DNA of 64,000 nt from Uruburuella suis (GTDB lineage: Bacteria; Pseudomonadota; Gammaproteobacteria; Burkholderiales; Neisseriaceae), in assembly GCF_004341385.1 (NCBI RefSeq), contig NZ_SLXE01000013.1:2943-66942 (forward strand), in the 5' to 3' direction. The notes under the pieces are model-generated. The model saw only the letters and a list, made by a program, of their open reading frames with translations. It was not told the origin of the DNA and did not search any database. Below, piece after piece: positions 1-8,610 of the stretch. The position numbers and the translations under genes are program-made. The first letter of the stretch is position 1. Each line of letters opens with the position of its first letter.

Positions 1-118
1 TCTGAAGGTTTGGCCGTCTGAAGGTTTGGCCGTCTGAAGGTTTGGCCGTCTGAAGGTTTGGCCGTCTGAAGGTTTGGCCGTCTGAAGGTTTGGCCGTCTG
101 AAGGTTTGGCCGTCTGAA
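1..118. repeat. Tandem array of DNA uptake core sequences
   Basis: Seven perfect 16-bp units (GGTTTGGCCGTCTGAA in one phase) and the start of an eighth run head to tail from the first base of the window, so the array may extend further left. Each unit carries the 10-bp DUS core GCCGTCTGAA, preceded by TG rather than the usual AG. A single inverted DUS follows at about 136-146. The array lies downstream of the ATP synthase operon terminator. Confidence 0.95.
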
Positions 119-150
119 AACGCGCGTTGCTTGTTTTCAGACGGCCGAGA

Positions 151-176
151 AAAAAGCACGGTTGCCCGTGCTTTTT
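151..176 (-). terminator. Rho-independent terminator of the atp operon
   Basis: A 10-bp perfect stem (AAAAAGCACG paired with CGTGCTTTTT) with a 6-base loop lies 18 bp past the atpC stop. The T-run falls on the correct side for the minus strand. Confidence 0.85.
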
Positions 177-193
177 GCGATAAGGCGGCTGCC

Positions 194-619
194 TTATTTG
201 TTTTTTTGTCCGCGAATATAATCCAGCGTTTTGAGTTGGGCGATGGCGGCGGCCAGTGCTGCTTGGGCTTTGGCCAATGCTTCATCGTCCTGTGCTTGGG
301 AAATGCGGGCTTCTGCGGCTTTTTTGGCTTCTTCGGCGCGCGCCTGATCCATCTCGGCGCTGCGCACGGCCACGTCGGCCAGCAGGGTAAGCTTATCGGG
401 CTGCACTTCCAAAACACCGCCGGATACGGCCACCAGCACTTCTTCGGCAGAATCGGGCGTGGTCAAACGCAACACACCCGGTCGCACCAAACTCATAATC
501 GGCTCATGTCGCGGATAAATACCGAGCTCGCCCATTTGGGTCGGCACCACCACAAAGCTGGCTTCGCCCGAAAAAATGTGCTGCTCGTTACTGACCACTT
601 CAACTTGCATGATGTCCAT
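194..619 (-). CDS. atpC: F1Fo ATP synthase epsilon subunit
   Basis: This 141-residue protein is the epsilon subunit of the F1 central stalk, which couples rotation to catalysis and inhibits ATP hydrolysis. The N-terminal beta-sandwich (residues 1 to about 85, with the conserved stretch GELGIYPRHEP) is followed by an Ala-rich helical hairpin ending in LDYIR. The length is normal for the family. It is the last gene of the nine-gene atp operon, 10 bp after atpD, and is followed by a strong terminator. The start at MDIMQVEVV matches the usual neisserial start. Confidence 0.97.
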   Translation of the reverse strand: MDIMQVEVVSNEQHIFSGEASFVVVPTQMGELGIYPRHEPIMSLVRPGVLRLTTPDSAEEVLVAVSGGVLEVQPDKLTLLADVAVRSAEMDQARAEEAKKAAEARISQAQDDEALAKAQAALAAAIAQLKTLDYIRGQKNK

Positions 620-629
620 GCTGGCCTCC

Positions 630-2027
630 TTAGTTTACGGTTTTCGCTTTCTCTACCGCTTCTTCGATACCGCCAACCATATAGAACGCCTGCTCGGGCA
701 GATGATCGTATTCGCCGTTCAAAATCGCTTTAAAGCCGGCAATGGTGTCGCGCAGTGAAACGTATTTGCCCGGCGAGCCGGTAAACACTTCTGCCACGTG
801 GAAGGGCTGCGACAGGAAGCGCTGGATTTTACGCGCACGCATCACGGTCATTTTGTCTTCGTCAGACAATTCATCCATACCCAAAATGGCGATAATGTCG
901 CGCAATTCTTTGTATTTCTGCAAAGTAGATTGCACGCCGCGTGCCACATCGTAATGCTCTTGACCCAACACCATCGGGTCGAGCTGGCGCGAGGTTGAAT
1001 CCAGCGGATCCACGGCCGGGTAAATACCCAAAGAGGCGATATCGCGGCTCAACACCACGGTGGCGTCCAAGTGGGCAAATGTGGTAGCAGGCGACGGGTC
1101 AGTCAAGTCATCCGCAGGTACATACACGGCTTGGATGGAAGTAATCGAACCGGTTTGGGTCGAGGTAATACGCTCTTGCAAACGACCCATTTCTTCGGCC
1201 AAAGTCGGCTGATAGCCTACAGCTGAGGGCATACGACCCAACAGCGCAGACACTTCAGTACCGGCAAGGGTATAGCGGTAGATATTGTCCACAAAAAACA
1301 ACACGTCGCGGCCTTTGCCGTTTTCGTCTTTTTCATCGCGGAAATATTCGGCCATGGTCAAGCCGGTGAGCGCCACGCGCAGGCGGTTGCCCGGCGGTTC
1401 GTTCATCTGGCCGTATACCATCGCCACTTTATCCAACACGTTGGAATCTTTCATCTCGTGGTAAAAGTCGTTACCTTCACGGGTACGCTCGCCCACACCG
1501 GCAAACACAGACAAACCGCTGTGCGCTTTGGCGATGTTGTTGATCAATTCCATCATGTTAACGGTTTTGCCCACACCGGCGCCGCCAAACAAGCCCACTT
1601 TACCGCCTTTGGCAAACGGGCAGAGCAAGTCAATCACTTTAATGCCGGTTTCCAGCAATTCCGTGGCCGCAGAGAGCTCGTCGAATTTCGGCGCGGGTTG
1701 GTGAATGGCGCGGCTGTGTTTGGCACCGACCGGGCCTGCTTCATCCACCGGATTGCCCAACACGTCCATGATGCGGCCGAGAGTTTCCGTGCCCACCGGC
1801 ACAGTAATTGCCGCACCGGTGTTGATCACGCTCATGCCGCGTTTGAGGCCGTCTGAACTGCCCATCGCGATGGTACGCACCACACCGTCGCCCAGAAGTT
1901 GTTGCACTTCCAGCGTCAGGTCGGTATCAACCAGTTTCAGGGCGTCATACACGTGCGGCAGGGTATCGCGCGGAAATTCCACGTCGACCACCGCACCAAT
2001 GATTTGTACGATTTTGCCTTGGCTCAT
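630..2027 (-). CDS. atpD: F1Fo ATP synthase beta subunit
   Basis: This is the catalytic beta subunit of F1. The P-loop GGAGVGKT, the catalytic segment with GERTREGND and the DELSDEDK region near the C-terminus are all present. The open frame extends to 2078, but the family begins at MSQGKIVQIIGAVVDVEF, so the start is placed at 2027, where AGGA lies a few bases upstream. This gives 465 residues, the usual length. It lies 34 bp after atpG and 10 bp before atpC in the operon. Confidence 0.97.
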   Translation of the reverse strand: MSQGKIVQIIGAVVDVEFPRDTLPHVYDALKLVDTDLTLEVQQLLGDGVVRTIAMGSSDGLKRGMSVINTGAAITVPVGTETLGRIMDVLGNPVDEAGPVGAKHSRAIHQPAPKFDELSAATELLETGIKVIDLLCPFAKGGKVGLFGGAGVGKTVNMMELINNIAKAHSGLSVFAGVGERTREGNDFYHEMKDSNVLDKVAMVYGQMNEPPGNRLRVALTGLTMAEYFRDEKDENGKGRDVLFFVDNIYRYTLAGTEVSALLGRMPSAVGYQPTLAEEMGRLQERITSTQTGSITSIQAVYVPADDLTDPSPATTFAHLDATVVLSRDIASLGIYPAVDPLDSTSRQLDPMVLGQEHYDVARGVQSTLQKYKELRDIIAILGMDELSDEDKMTVMRARKIQRFLSQPFHVAEVFTGSPGKYVSLRDTIAGFKAILNGEYDHLPEQAFYMVGGIEEAVEKAKTVN

Positions 2028-2061
2028 TTCGTATCCTATTTTAACGTGCACATGCGCAGCC

Positions 2062-2937
2062 TTATACGGCTGCGGCACCTGCTACAATTTCTGACAACTC
2101 TGTGGTAATCGCGGCTTGGCGTGATTTGTTGTAAACCAAACGCAGCTCTTTGATGGCATTGCCGGCATTATCGGTAGCAGCTTTCATCGCTACCATGCGC
2201 GCGGCTTGTTCGGATGCCATGTTGTCGCTCAACGCCTGATACACCACAGACTCTAAATAACGGCGGACTAAGTATTCCAATACAGCGGTGGGGCTGGGCT
2301 CATAGCGGTAATCCCAGCTATAGTCGCTGCTTTCACTCACGCCTTCCAATGCACTTTCACCAATCGGCAACAAAGTTTCCAAACGCGGTTCTTGACGCAT
2401 GGTGTTGACGAAGCCGGAATAAACCAAATGAATCACATCCAGCTGGTGCTTTTGATAGCTTTGGAAAAGCTCGGTCAAAGGGCCTACCAAGGTTTCCAGC
2501 CTGGGCGTGTCGCCCAGATTGGTGGCACTGGCAACCACATTCAAACCGATGCGCTGGCAAGCGGCCAAACCTTTGCTGCCCAAACACACCACGTCCACCT
2601 CAATGCCTTGGCTTCGATATTCCTGCACCTGCGCCAGGAATTTTTTCAAAACGTTGGCATTCAAACCGCCGCACAAGCCTTTGTCGGTGGTCATCAAAAT
2701 AAAGCCGGCACGCCGCACGCTGCGGTGCGGCTCCAGCAATTTGATGCCGTGGTCGGAATGGGTTTGCGCCAGATGGCTCATCACCAAACGCACTTTTTCG
2801 GCGTACGGACGCGCCAGGCGCATCCGCTCTTGAGTCTTCCGCATTTTAGAGGTTGACACCATCTGCATCGCTTTAGTGATCTTTTGGGTATTCTGAACAC
2901 TGCGGATTTTGGTGAGAATCTCTTTTCCTACTGCCAT
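2062..2937 (-). CDS. atpG: F1Fo ATP synthase gamma subunit
   Basis: This 291-residue protein is the rotating central stalk of F1. The N-terminal coiled-coil helix (MAVGKEILTKIRSVQNTQKITKAMQMV), the central Rossmann-like segment with the LTTDKGLCGGLN signature and the C-terminal helix (ITTELSEIVAGA) are all in place. It sits between atpA and atpD in the standard operon order. The length is typical of beta- and gammaproteobacterial gamma subunits. Confidence 0.97.
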   Translation of the reverse strand: MAVGKEILTKIRSVQNTQKITKAMQMVSTSKMRKTQERMRLARPYAEKVRLVMSHLAQTHSDHGIKLLEPHRSVRRAGFILMTTDKGLCGGLNANVLKKFLAQVQEYRSQGIEVDVVCLGSKGLAACQRIGLNVVASATNLGDTPRLETLVGPLTELFQSYQKHQLDVIHLVYSGFVNTMRQEPRLETLLPIGESALEGVSESSDYSWDYRYEPSPTAVLEYLVRRYLESVVYQALSDNMASEQAARMVAMKAATDNAGNAIKELRLVYNKSRQAAITTELSEIVAGAAAV

Positions 2938-2961
2938 TTCAGACTCCTTGCTCTCTCACGC

Positions 2962-4509
2962 TTACGCTTGGTAGCTGTAAGAAGATTTAAAGGACTTCAT
3001 CGCTGCGGCCAGTGCCTGCTCGTTTTCATCAGACATGGCGCCCGAAGCGTTGATGGCATCCAAAACGGCCGGCAGTTGCGTGCGCACATGACCCAAGAAT
3101 TCGTGCTCGAAAGCCAGCGCTTTCGATACCGGCACGTCTTCGTAAGAGCCGTTGTTGATCGCCCACAACGTCAGCGCCATTTCGGCGGTGTTCAGCGTGC
3201 TGAATTGCTTTTGCTTCATCAATTCGGTAACCACTTCGCCGTGTTGCAGCTGCTTACGGGTGGCTTCATCCAAATCGGAAGCAAATTGCGAGAAAGCCGC
3301 CAGCTCACGATATTGCGCCAATGCCAAACGGATACCGCCGCCAAGCTTTTTAATCACCTTGGTTTGCGCCGCACCACCTACGCGCGATACGGAAATACCG
3401 GCGTTGATTGCAGGGCGGATACCGGAGTTGAAGAGGTCGGTTTCCAAGAAGATTTGGCCATCGGTAATCGAAATCACGTTGGTCGGTACGAATGCAGATA
3501 CGTCGCCGGCTTGGGTTTCGATAATCGGCAGAGCGGTTAATGAGCCGGTTTTGCCTTTTACTTCGCCATTGGTCAGCTTTTCTACTTCATGAGCATTCAC
3601 ACGGGCGGCACGTTCCAACAGGCGGCTGTGCAAATAGAATACATCACCCGGGTAGGCTTCGCGGCCGGGCGGGCGGCGCAGCAGCAGGGAAATCTGACGG
3701 TAAGCCACGGCTTGTTTGGACAAGTCGTCATACACAATCAGCGCATCTTCACCGCGGTCGCGGAAAAATTCACCCATGGTGCAGCCGGCATAAGGCGCGA
3801 TATATTGCAGTGCCGCTGCTTCTGATGCGGTGGCTGCCACCACAATGGTGTGATCCATTGCGCCGTGCTCTTCCAGCTTGCGCACCACGTTGGCAATCGA
3901 TGATGCTTTTTGGCCGACAGCAACGTAGATACAAACCACGCCGGTGTCTTTTTGGTTGACAATCGCATCCAACGCCACTGCGGTTTTACCGGTTTGGCGG
4001 TCACCAATAATCAGCTCACGCTGACCGCGGCCGATCGGCACCATAGAGTCGATCGCTTTCAAGCCGGTTTGCATCGGTTGATCCACCGATTGGCGGGCAA
4101 TCACGCCGGGCGCGATTTTTTCGATCGGCGCAGTAGTGGTAGCGTTGATGGGGCCTTTGCCGTCAATCGGACGACCCAGCGAATCCACCACGCGGCCAAT
4201 CAGCTCGCGGCCGACCGGCACTTCCAAAATGCGGCCGGTACAGGTAACGGTGTCACCTTCTTTAATGTGTTCGTATTCACCCAACACCACGGCGCCCACG
4301 GAGTCACGCTCCAAGTTCATGGCCAAGCCGAATGTGTTGCCGGGGAATTCGAGCATTTCACCTTGCATTACGTCTGACAAGCCGTGAATGCGAACAATAC
4401 CGTCGGTTACGGAAATCACGGTACCACGGGTACGGACTTCTGCATCTACCGACAGATTCTCGATCTTGGCTTTAATCAAATCGCTAATTTCAGCAGGATT
4501 AAGCTGCAT
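2962..4509 (-). CDS. atpA: F1Fo ATP synthase alpha subunit
   Basis: This 515-residue non-catalytic nucleotide-binding subunit of F1 has the Walker A motif GDRQTGKT (around residue 170), the DDLSKQAVAYRQISLLLRRPPGREAYPGD region and the conserved arginine segment SVSRVGGAAQ. Length and start (MQLNPAEISDLIK) are normal. The upstream neighbour atpH ends 10 bp before its start. Confidence 0.98.
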   Translation of the reverse strand: MQLNPAEISDLIKAKIENLSVDAEVRTRGTVISVTDGIVRIHGLSDVMQGEMLEFPGNTFGLAMNLERDSVGAVVLGEYEHIKEGDTVTCTGRILEVPVGRELIGRVVDSLGRPIDGKGPINATTTAPIEKIAPGVIARQSVDQPMQTGLKAIDSMVPIGRGQRELIIGDRQTGKTAVALDAIVNQKDTGVVCIYVAVGQKASSIANVVRKLEEHGAMDHTIVVAATASEAAALQYIAPYAGCTMGEFFRDRGEDALIVYDDLSKQAVAYRQISLLLRRPPGREAYPGDVFYLHSRLLERAARVNAHEVEKLTNGEVKGKTGSLTALPIIETQAGDVSAFVPTNVISITDGQIFLETDLFNSGIRPAINAGISVSRVGGAAQTKVIKKLGGGIRLALAQYRELAAFSQFASDLDEATRKQLQHGEVVTELMKQKQFSTLNTAEMALTLWAINNGSYEDVPVSKALAFEHEFLGHVRTQLPAVLDAINASGAMSDENEQALAAAMKSFKSSYSYQA

Positions 4510-4519
4510 GAAAACTCTC

Positions 4520-5053
4520 CTAATTTGTCATGGCCGCATACAAAGCATTTAATTTGCCTTGCAGCGACAAGTCCAATACCTGGTCACCGATTTCTACTTT
4601 TACGCCGCCGATCAAATCGGGGTCGACTTCGGTGCGAATCTCCAACGTGCTGCCAAAGCGCTGTTGCAGCTCTGCAGTCAAATCGGCCAATTGCGCCGCA
4701 TTGAGTGCATAAGCGCTGCGGATCAGGGCTCGTTTGGTATGATTCAATGCCAGGGTTAAGTCTTGGTATTGCGCATAAATTTCAGGCAAAACCAAAAGGC
4801 GCTTCTGCTCGGCCAATATCGACACGAAATTTTTCAATTTCGCATCACCCAAACCGACCAATTCAATCAGCATGAGGGCTTTTTCGGCAGAAGTGCTTTC
4901 GGGTTGCTCAATCAGCGCAGCCACTTTGGGTTGCTGCACTGCCGTTGCCAGTTGTTTCAGTCCGCCCAACCAAGACTCAATTTGGTTTTGCTCTTGCGCC
5001 ACACCGAATAATGCTTTCGCATACGGTCTGGCAATGGTTGCGAACTCTGCCAT
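4520..5053 (-). CDS. atpH: F1Fo ATP synthase delta subunit
   Basis: This 177-residue protein is the OSCP-like delta subunit that joins the peripheral stalk to the top of F1. It starts with ATIARPYAKALF, the family N-terminal signature, and ends with the GGVKVEIGDQVLDLSLQGKL segment that is strongly conserved in delta subunits. It is spaced 4 bp from atpF, so translation is probably coupled. Confidence 0.96.
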   Translation of the reverse strand: MAEFATIARPYAKALFGVAQEQNQIESWLGGLKQLATAVQQPKVAALIEQPESTSAEKALMLIELVGLGDAKLKNFVSILAEQKRLLVLPEIYAQYQDLTLALNHTKRALIRSAYALNAAQLADLTAELQQRFGSTLEIRTEVDPDLIGGVKVEIGDQVLDLSLQGKLNALYAAMTN

Positions 5054-5057
5054 AAGA

Positions 5058-5528
5058 TTACAGCTCCTGTTTCAGGGCGCTGAGCATTTGTGCGTGTTTT
5101 TCAGCATTCACTTCGCTGCGCAAAATAGACTCCGCACCTTTTACCGCCAAAGCTGCCACTTGTTCGCGCAAAGCTTCGCGGGCGCGATTGGCTTCTTGCT
5201 CAACATCGGCTTTGGCTTGTGCCGTAATACGGGCAGCCTCGGTGGAAGCCTGTGTTTTGGCTTCTTCAACGATTTGCGCTGCACGTTTTTCTGCGTTGGC
5301 CACCATTTCGGTAACCTGATGACGTCCTTCGGCTAAGAGTTCTGCAACTTTCTTTTCAGCCTGTTCAAAATCGTTTTTACCGCGCTCGGCCGCAGCCAAG
5401 CCTTCGGCGATTTTGTCGGCGCGCTCGTCAAGTGCTTTTGCAATCGGCGGCCACACGAATCGCATGGTGAACCACACCAGAATGAAAAAGACGATTAACT
5501 GCGCAAATAGGGTCGCATTTAAATTCAC
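5058..5528 (-). CDS. atpF: F1Fo ATP synthase b subunit
   Basis: This 156-residue peripheral stalk subunit has a single N-terminal membrane segment (LFAQLIVFFILVWFTMRFVWPPI) followed by a long charged, Ala/Glu/Lys-rich helix that forms the b-dimer coiled coil. Size and layout match the bacterial b subunit. The gene lies between atpE and atpH. Confidence 0.96.
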   Translation of the reverse strand: MNLNATLFAQLIVFFILVWFTMRFVWPPIAKALDERADKIAEGLAAAERGKNDFEQAEKKVAELLAEGRHQVTEMVANAEKRAAQIVEEAKTQASTEAARITAQAKADVEQEANRAREALREQVAALAVKGAESILRSEVNAEKHAQMLSALKQEL

Positions 5529-5585
5529 TTTACTTAACCTTCGTATTAGGGTTAATCAAACAAACGACGTTTCGTTTGGTTAGAC

Positions 5586-5822
5586 TTAGCCTGCAAACGG
5601 GTTAACGAAAGCGAACAGCAGAGCGATGGCCACACCGATCAAGAATGCGGCATCAATCAAACCGGCAATCAAGAACAATTTGGTTTGCAGCGGGCCGATC
5701 AGCTCAGGTTGACGGGCAGAAGATTCCAGATATTTAGAACCTACCATGCCGATACCGATAGCAGCACCCATCGCACCGAAAGCGACGATCAAACCACAAG
5801 CGATAGCAATTAAACCACCCAT
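5586..5822 (-). CDS. atpE: F1Fo ATP synthase c subunit
   Basis: This 78-residue proteolipid forms the rotor ring. It has two membrane helices joined by the polar loop ARQPEL. The carboxylate that carries the ion is Asp57 in GLIDAAFLIG. The Gln/Glu-plus-Ser pattern of sodium-binding rings is not seen, so proton coupling is expected. Spacing to atpB and atpF is about 60 bp on either side, wider than elsewhere in the operon, as is common around the highly translated c gene. Confidence 0.97.
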   Translation of the reverse strand: MGGLIAIACGLIVAFGAMGAAIGIGMVGSKYLESSARQPELIGPLQTKLFLIAGLIDAAFLIGVAIALLFAFVNPFAG

Positions 5823-5890
5823 TTCAAAACTCCTTAAATTAAAAACAAAGGTTAAAGAACTACAGTTAAAAACAAACTACTCAAAAACTT

Positions 5891-6760
5891 TTAGTGATGA
5901 TCATGTGCCTGGCCGATATAAACAAACGCCAGCGCCATGAAGATAAAGGCTTGCAGGGTAATAATCAGAATATGGAAAATCGCCCATGCCACACCTGCCA
6001 GAATATGCAGGACAAACAAAATCGGATCCATCACGCCGATGCTGCCGGAAGCCGCCCAAGCGCCACCCAAAAGGGCAATCAGCAAGAACACCAGCTCGCC
6101 CGCATACATATTGCCGAACAGCCGCATGCCGTGCGATACGGTTTTCGACAGGAATTCGAGAATATTCATAATGAAGTTGAAAGGTGCCAGCATCGGGCCG
6201 AACGGCGCGCTGAACATTTCATGCATCCAGCCGCCCAAGCCTTTGATTTTCACGCTGTAATAAAGGCAAATCAGCAGCACACCGATGGCCAAAGCCAGCG
6301 AAGTATTCAAATCGGCGGTGGGCACGACACGCAGTAAAGCATGATGGTCACCGGTGACGGCCTGCCAAGTCATCGGCAGCAAATCCACCGGCAGCAAGTC
6401 CATCGCATTCATCAGGAAAATCCACACAAACACAGTCAAACCCAAAGGGGCGACTGCTTTGCGCGACTGCTCGTTGTGCACGATGCTTTTGCACATATCA
6501 TCTACGAATTCAAACAGCAACTCCACCGCAGCCTGAAAGCGACCGGGCACACCCGGCGTGGCTTTGCGGGCGGCACGCCACAGCAGGAAGCTGCCCAGCG
6601 CACCCAGCAACACCGCGAAGAAAACGGCATCTAGGTTGATATAAGAGAAATCGGCGATGTTTTTCAGGCCTTGGCCTTGGGTGACATCCGACAGACTGGT
6701 CAAGCTTTGTAAGTGGTGCTTGATGTAGTCGGCAGCGCTCATTGCTTCACTACTTGCCAT
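5891..6760 (-). CDS. atpB: F1Fo ATP synthase a subunit
   Basis: This 289-residue membrane protein provides the proton half-channels next to the c ring. Hydrophobic segments fill residues about 50-280. The conserved fourth helix with the essential arginine is seen in LEFLSKTVSHGMRLFGNMYAGELVFLL, and the last helix is LQAFIFMALAFVYIGQAH. The protein ends in a His-rich tail. Its start overlaps the end of atpI by 11 bp. Confidence 0.97.
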   Translation of the reverse strand: MASSEAMSAADYIKHHLQSLTSLSDVTQGQGLKNIADFSYINLDAVFFAVLLGALGSFLLWRAARKATPGVPGRFQAAVELLFEFVDDMCKSIVHNEQSRKAVAPLGLTVFVWIFLMNAMDLLPVDLLPMTWQAVTGDHHALLRVVPTADLNTSLALAIGVLLICLYYSVKIKGLGGWMHEMFSAPFGPMLAPFNFIMNILEFLSKTVSHGMRLFGNMYAGELVFLLIALLGGAWAASGSIGVMDPILFVLHILAGVAWAIFHILIITLQAFIFMALAFVYIGQAHDHH

Positions 6761-7103
6761 AATGTTGAACTCTCAAAAATGCTAAAAAAACCAGATGACT
6801 GACTGTAAACAACCCCAATAAAAACGGGATAAACACCAATGTTTCGTGCCAGATGGCAAACACCACCAGCATCAACACCAGCGACAGCATGACTTTTAAA
6901 CCTTCTCCGAGCAAAAAGCCTTTACCTGCCCAAGCAGGATGCGGCTTGAAAAGCCTTAAAAGTAATACCGCAGCGGCCGAGGGCAACAAATAACACAATC
7001 CGCCCAGCCATGCCGACCAAAACGCGGGCAAACCGCTCACCAGCAAACACAACAGCGCCACCACTGCCAGCGCCGCCAACTGTAAAATCAGAATCTTCGT
7101 CAT
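6750..7103 (-). CDS. atpI: ATP synthase subunit I (AtpI-like)
   Basis: This small four-helix membrane protein of 117 residues comes before atpB, as atpI does in many proteobacteria, where it helps c-ring assembly. The open frame reaches 7166, but that start lies on the -35 box of the promoter, so the ATG at 7103 (MTKILILQLAALAVV) is preferred. The sequence is weakly conserved. The call rests on position, size and hydrophobic pattern. Confidence 0.8.
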   Translation of the reverse strand: MTKILILQLAALAVVALLCLLVSGLPAFWSAWLGGLCYLLPSAAAVLLLRLFKPHPAWAGKGFLLGEGLKVMLSLVLMLVVFAIWHETLVFIPFLLGLFTVSHLVFLAFLRVQHYGK

Positions 7104-7137
7104 ACAACACGCAGCTACAGACAATTTAAGCCAAGCC

Positions 7138-7166
7138 ACTATAATAAAGATGCGTTTACGCGTCAA
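7138..7166 (-). promoter_or_regulatory. Sigma-70 promoter of the atp operon
   Basis: On the minus strand TTGACG (7166-7161) is followed after exactly 17 bp by TATAGT (7143-7138), about 35 bp before the atpI start. Spacing is ideal and both hexamers match the consensus at most positions. Confidence 0.8.
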
Positions 7167-7472
7167 GATAATTTGTTAATCTTTGTGAATGGGCAGGTTT
7201 TATCAAAGGGGCTTTTTATGCTTGCAAACAGCCCTATTCTCACTTATTTGAGTGCTTTTTACGCTCAAATATCCCAATTCAATGCTTTTTTTTCGGCTCT
7301 TTTCCGGCGAAGCCCGCACTACACACTACTACACGACTTACAAAATAAAGCGCCCGATTCGTTGCATTATCCGTCGCAATCTTCACTTGCCATTGTAATA
7401 TATCGCCGTTTTTTTTGAAAACCCGAGGCCGTCTGAAACTGTTTCAGACGGCCTTTTCAGGCACGATTAATT
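7167..7472. other. Spacer between parB and the atp promoter
   Basis: This AT-rich stretch has only short unconvincing reading frames. It holds one DUS pair next to parB and nothing else that I recognise. Confidence 0.6.
7426..7455 (-). terminator. DUS-pair terminator after parB
   Basis: An inverted pair of AGGCCGTCTGAAAC forms a 14-bp stem with a very small loop, followed by T residues on either strand. It lies 18 bp beyond the parB stop. Confidence 0.85.
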
Positions 7473-8333
7473 TTAATTCGGCAAATCCACACCGAGCTGC
7501 TTGAGCAAAGCTTCGAGCGTTTCGGGTGAATCGAAATGCAGCACGATTCTGCCTTTTTTCTGATTACTGCTGTGCACTTCGGCGTTAACGCCCAGCGTTT
7601 CGGTGAGCGCTTCGCTCAGGCGGCGGATGTCGGGATTGTCGCGCTTGGGCGCTTCGGCAGGCTTGCCTTGCTGCGCCATTTGGCTGCGCCGCTCCACTTC
7701 GCGCACCGACCAGCCGTTTTTCACGGCTTTTTGTGCCAGCTCCAGCTGCGTGACCACGGGCAGAGTGAGCAGCGCGCGGGCATGCCCCATTTCGAGGCGG
7801 CGGGCATAAAGCATTTCCTGCACGGGCTCGGGCAAGGCGAGCAGGCGCAGGCTGTTGGAAATGGCGCTGCGGCTTTTGCCGACGGCTTTGGCAATGGTTT
7901 CGTGGGTGAGGCTGAATTCATCGGCCAGGCGCTTCAAGCCGCGTGCTTCTTCAATCGGGTTGAGGTTTTCGCGTTGCAGGTTTTCAATCAAGCCCATGGC
8001 CAGCGCGGTTTCATCGCTGATGCTTTTCACCACCACCGGCATTTCGGTGAGGCCGGCCAATTGGCTGGCGCGCCAGCGGCGCTCGCCGGCAATCAATTCG
8101 TAGCCGTTGAGGCCTTGTTCGCGCACAATCACCGGCTGGATGACGCCTTGCGCCTTGATGGATTCGGCCAGCTCCTGCAAGGCTTCGTCATCCATCTGCA
8201 CGCGCGGCTGATAGCGCCCGGGGCGGATATCGCCGATCGGCACGGTGGTGAGGCGGTCGTTGCCGCCGTCGTCCAGATTATGGGAAATCAGTGAATCCAG
8301 GCCGCGGCCGAGGCCGCCTTTGGGTTTTGCCAT
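7473..8333 (-). CDS. parB: Chromosome partitioning protein ParB
   Basis: This 286-residue DNA-binding CTPase loads on parS sites for chromosome segregation. It begins with the ParB signature MAKPKGGLGRGLDSLI, which fixes the start at 8333 although the frame is open to 8357. The CTP-binding motif GERRWRAS lies around residues 83-90, and LIENLQRENLNPIEEA follows. A helix-turn-helix (SLTHETIAKAVGKSRSAISNSLRLL) and a C-terminal dimerisation region complete it. No parA lies inside the window on its upstream side. Confidence 0.96.
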   Translation of the reverse strand: MAKPKGGLGRGLDSLISHNLDDGGNDRLTTVPIGDIRPGRYQPRVQMDDEALQELAESIKAQGVIQPVIVREQGLNGYELIAGERRWRASQLAGLTEMPVVVKSISDETALAMGLIENLQRENLNPIEEARGLKRLADEFSLTHETIAKAVGKSRSAISNSLRLLALPEPVQEMLYARRLEMGHARALLTLPVVTQLELAQKAVKNGWSVREVERRSQMAQQGKPAEAPKRDNPDIRRLSEALTETLGVNAEVHSSNQKKGRIVLHFDSPETLEALLKQLGVDLPN

Positions 8334-8457
8334 ATCGTTACTTTCTGAAGCGCGCAAAAAATCAGCGCTTATTTTATCGGATTTTCAGACGGCATGCTGG
8401 CTTTTAGAGCCTGTTTACGCTCTTTTTTGCAGCCGGCTTACGCAGCCATAGGGTTTC

Positions 8458-8561
8458 ATACCAATTCAAAAAAGTAAGCTAACAAGGCGGCGAGCCGCAG
8501 ACAGTACAGATAGTACGGCAAGGCGAGACAACGAAGTTAGGTTATTTTTTTGGATTGGTAT
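8458..8561 (+). repeat. 104-bp MITE-like element, copy 1
   Basis: The element starts ATACCAATTC and ends GATTGGTAT, giving imperfect terminal inverted repeats. The interior (AAAAAAGTAAGCTAACAAGG onward) contains no reading frame. Full-length copies recur at 32498-32601 (inverted) and 38320-38423. Confidence 0.9.
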
Positions 8562-8610
8562 CAGACGGCCTTGCGCTACAATAAGGCTTTTCAATTGCCC
8601 GGGCGGCTTG

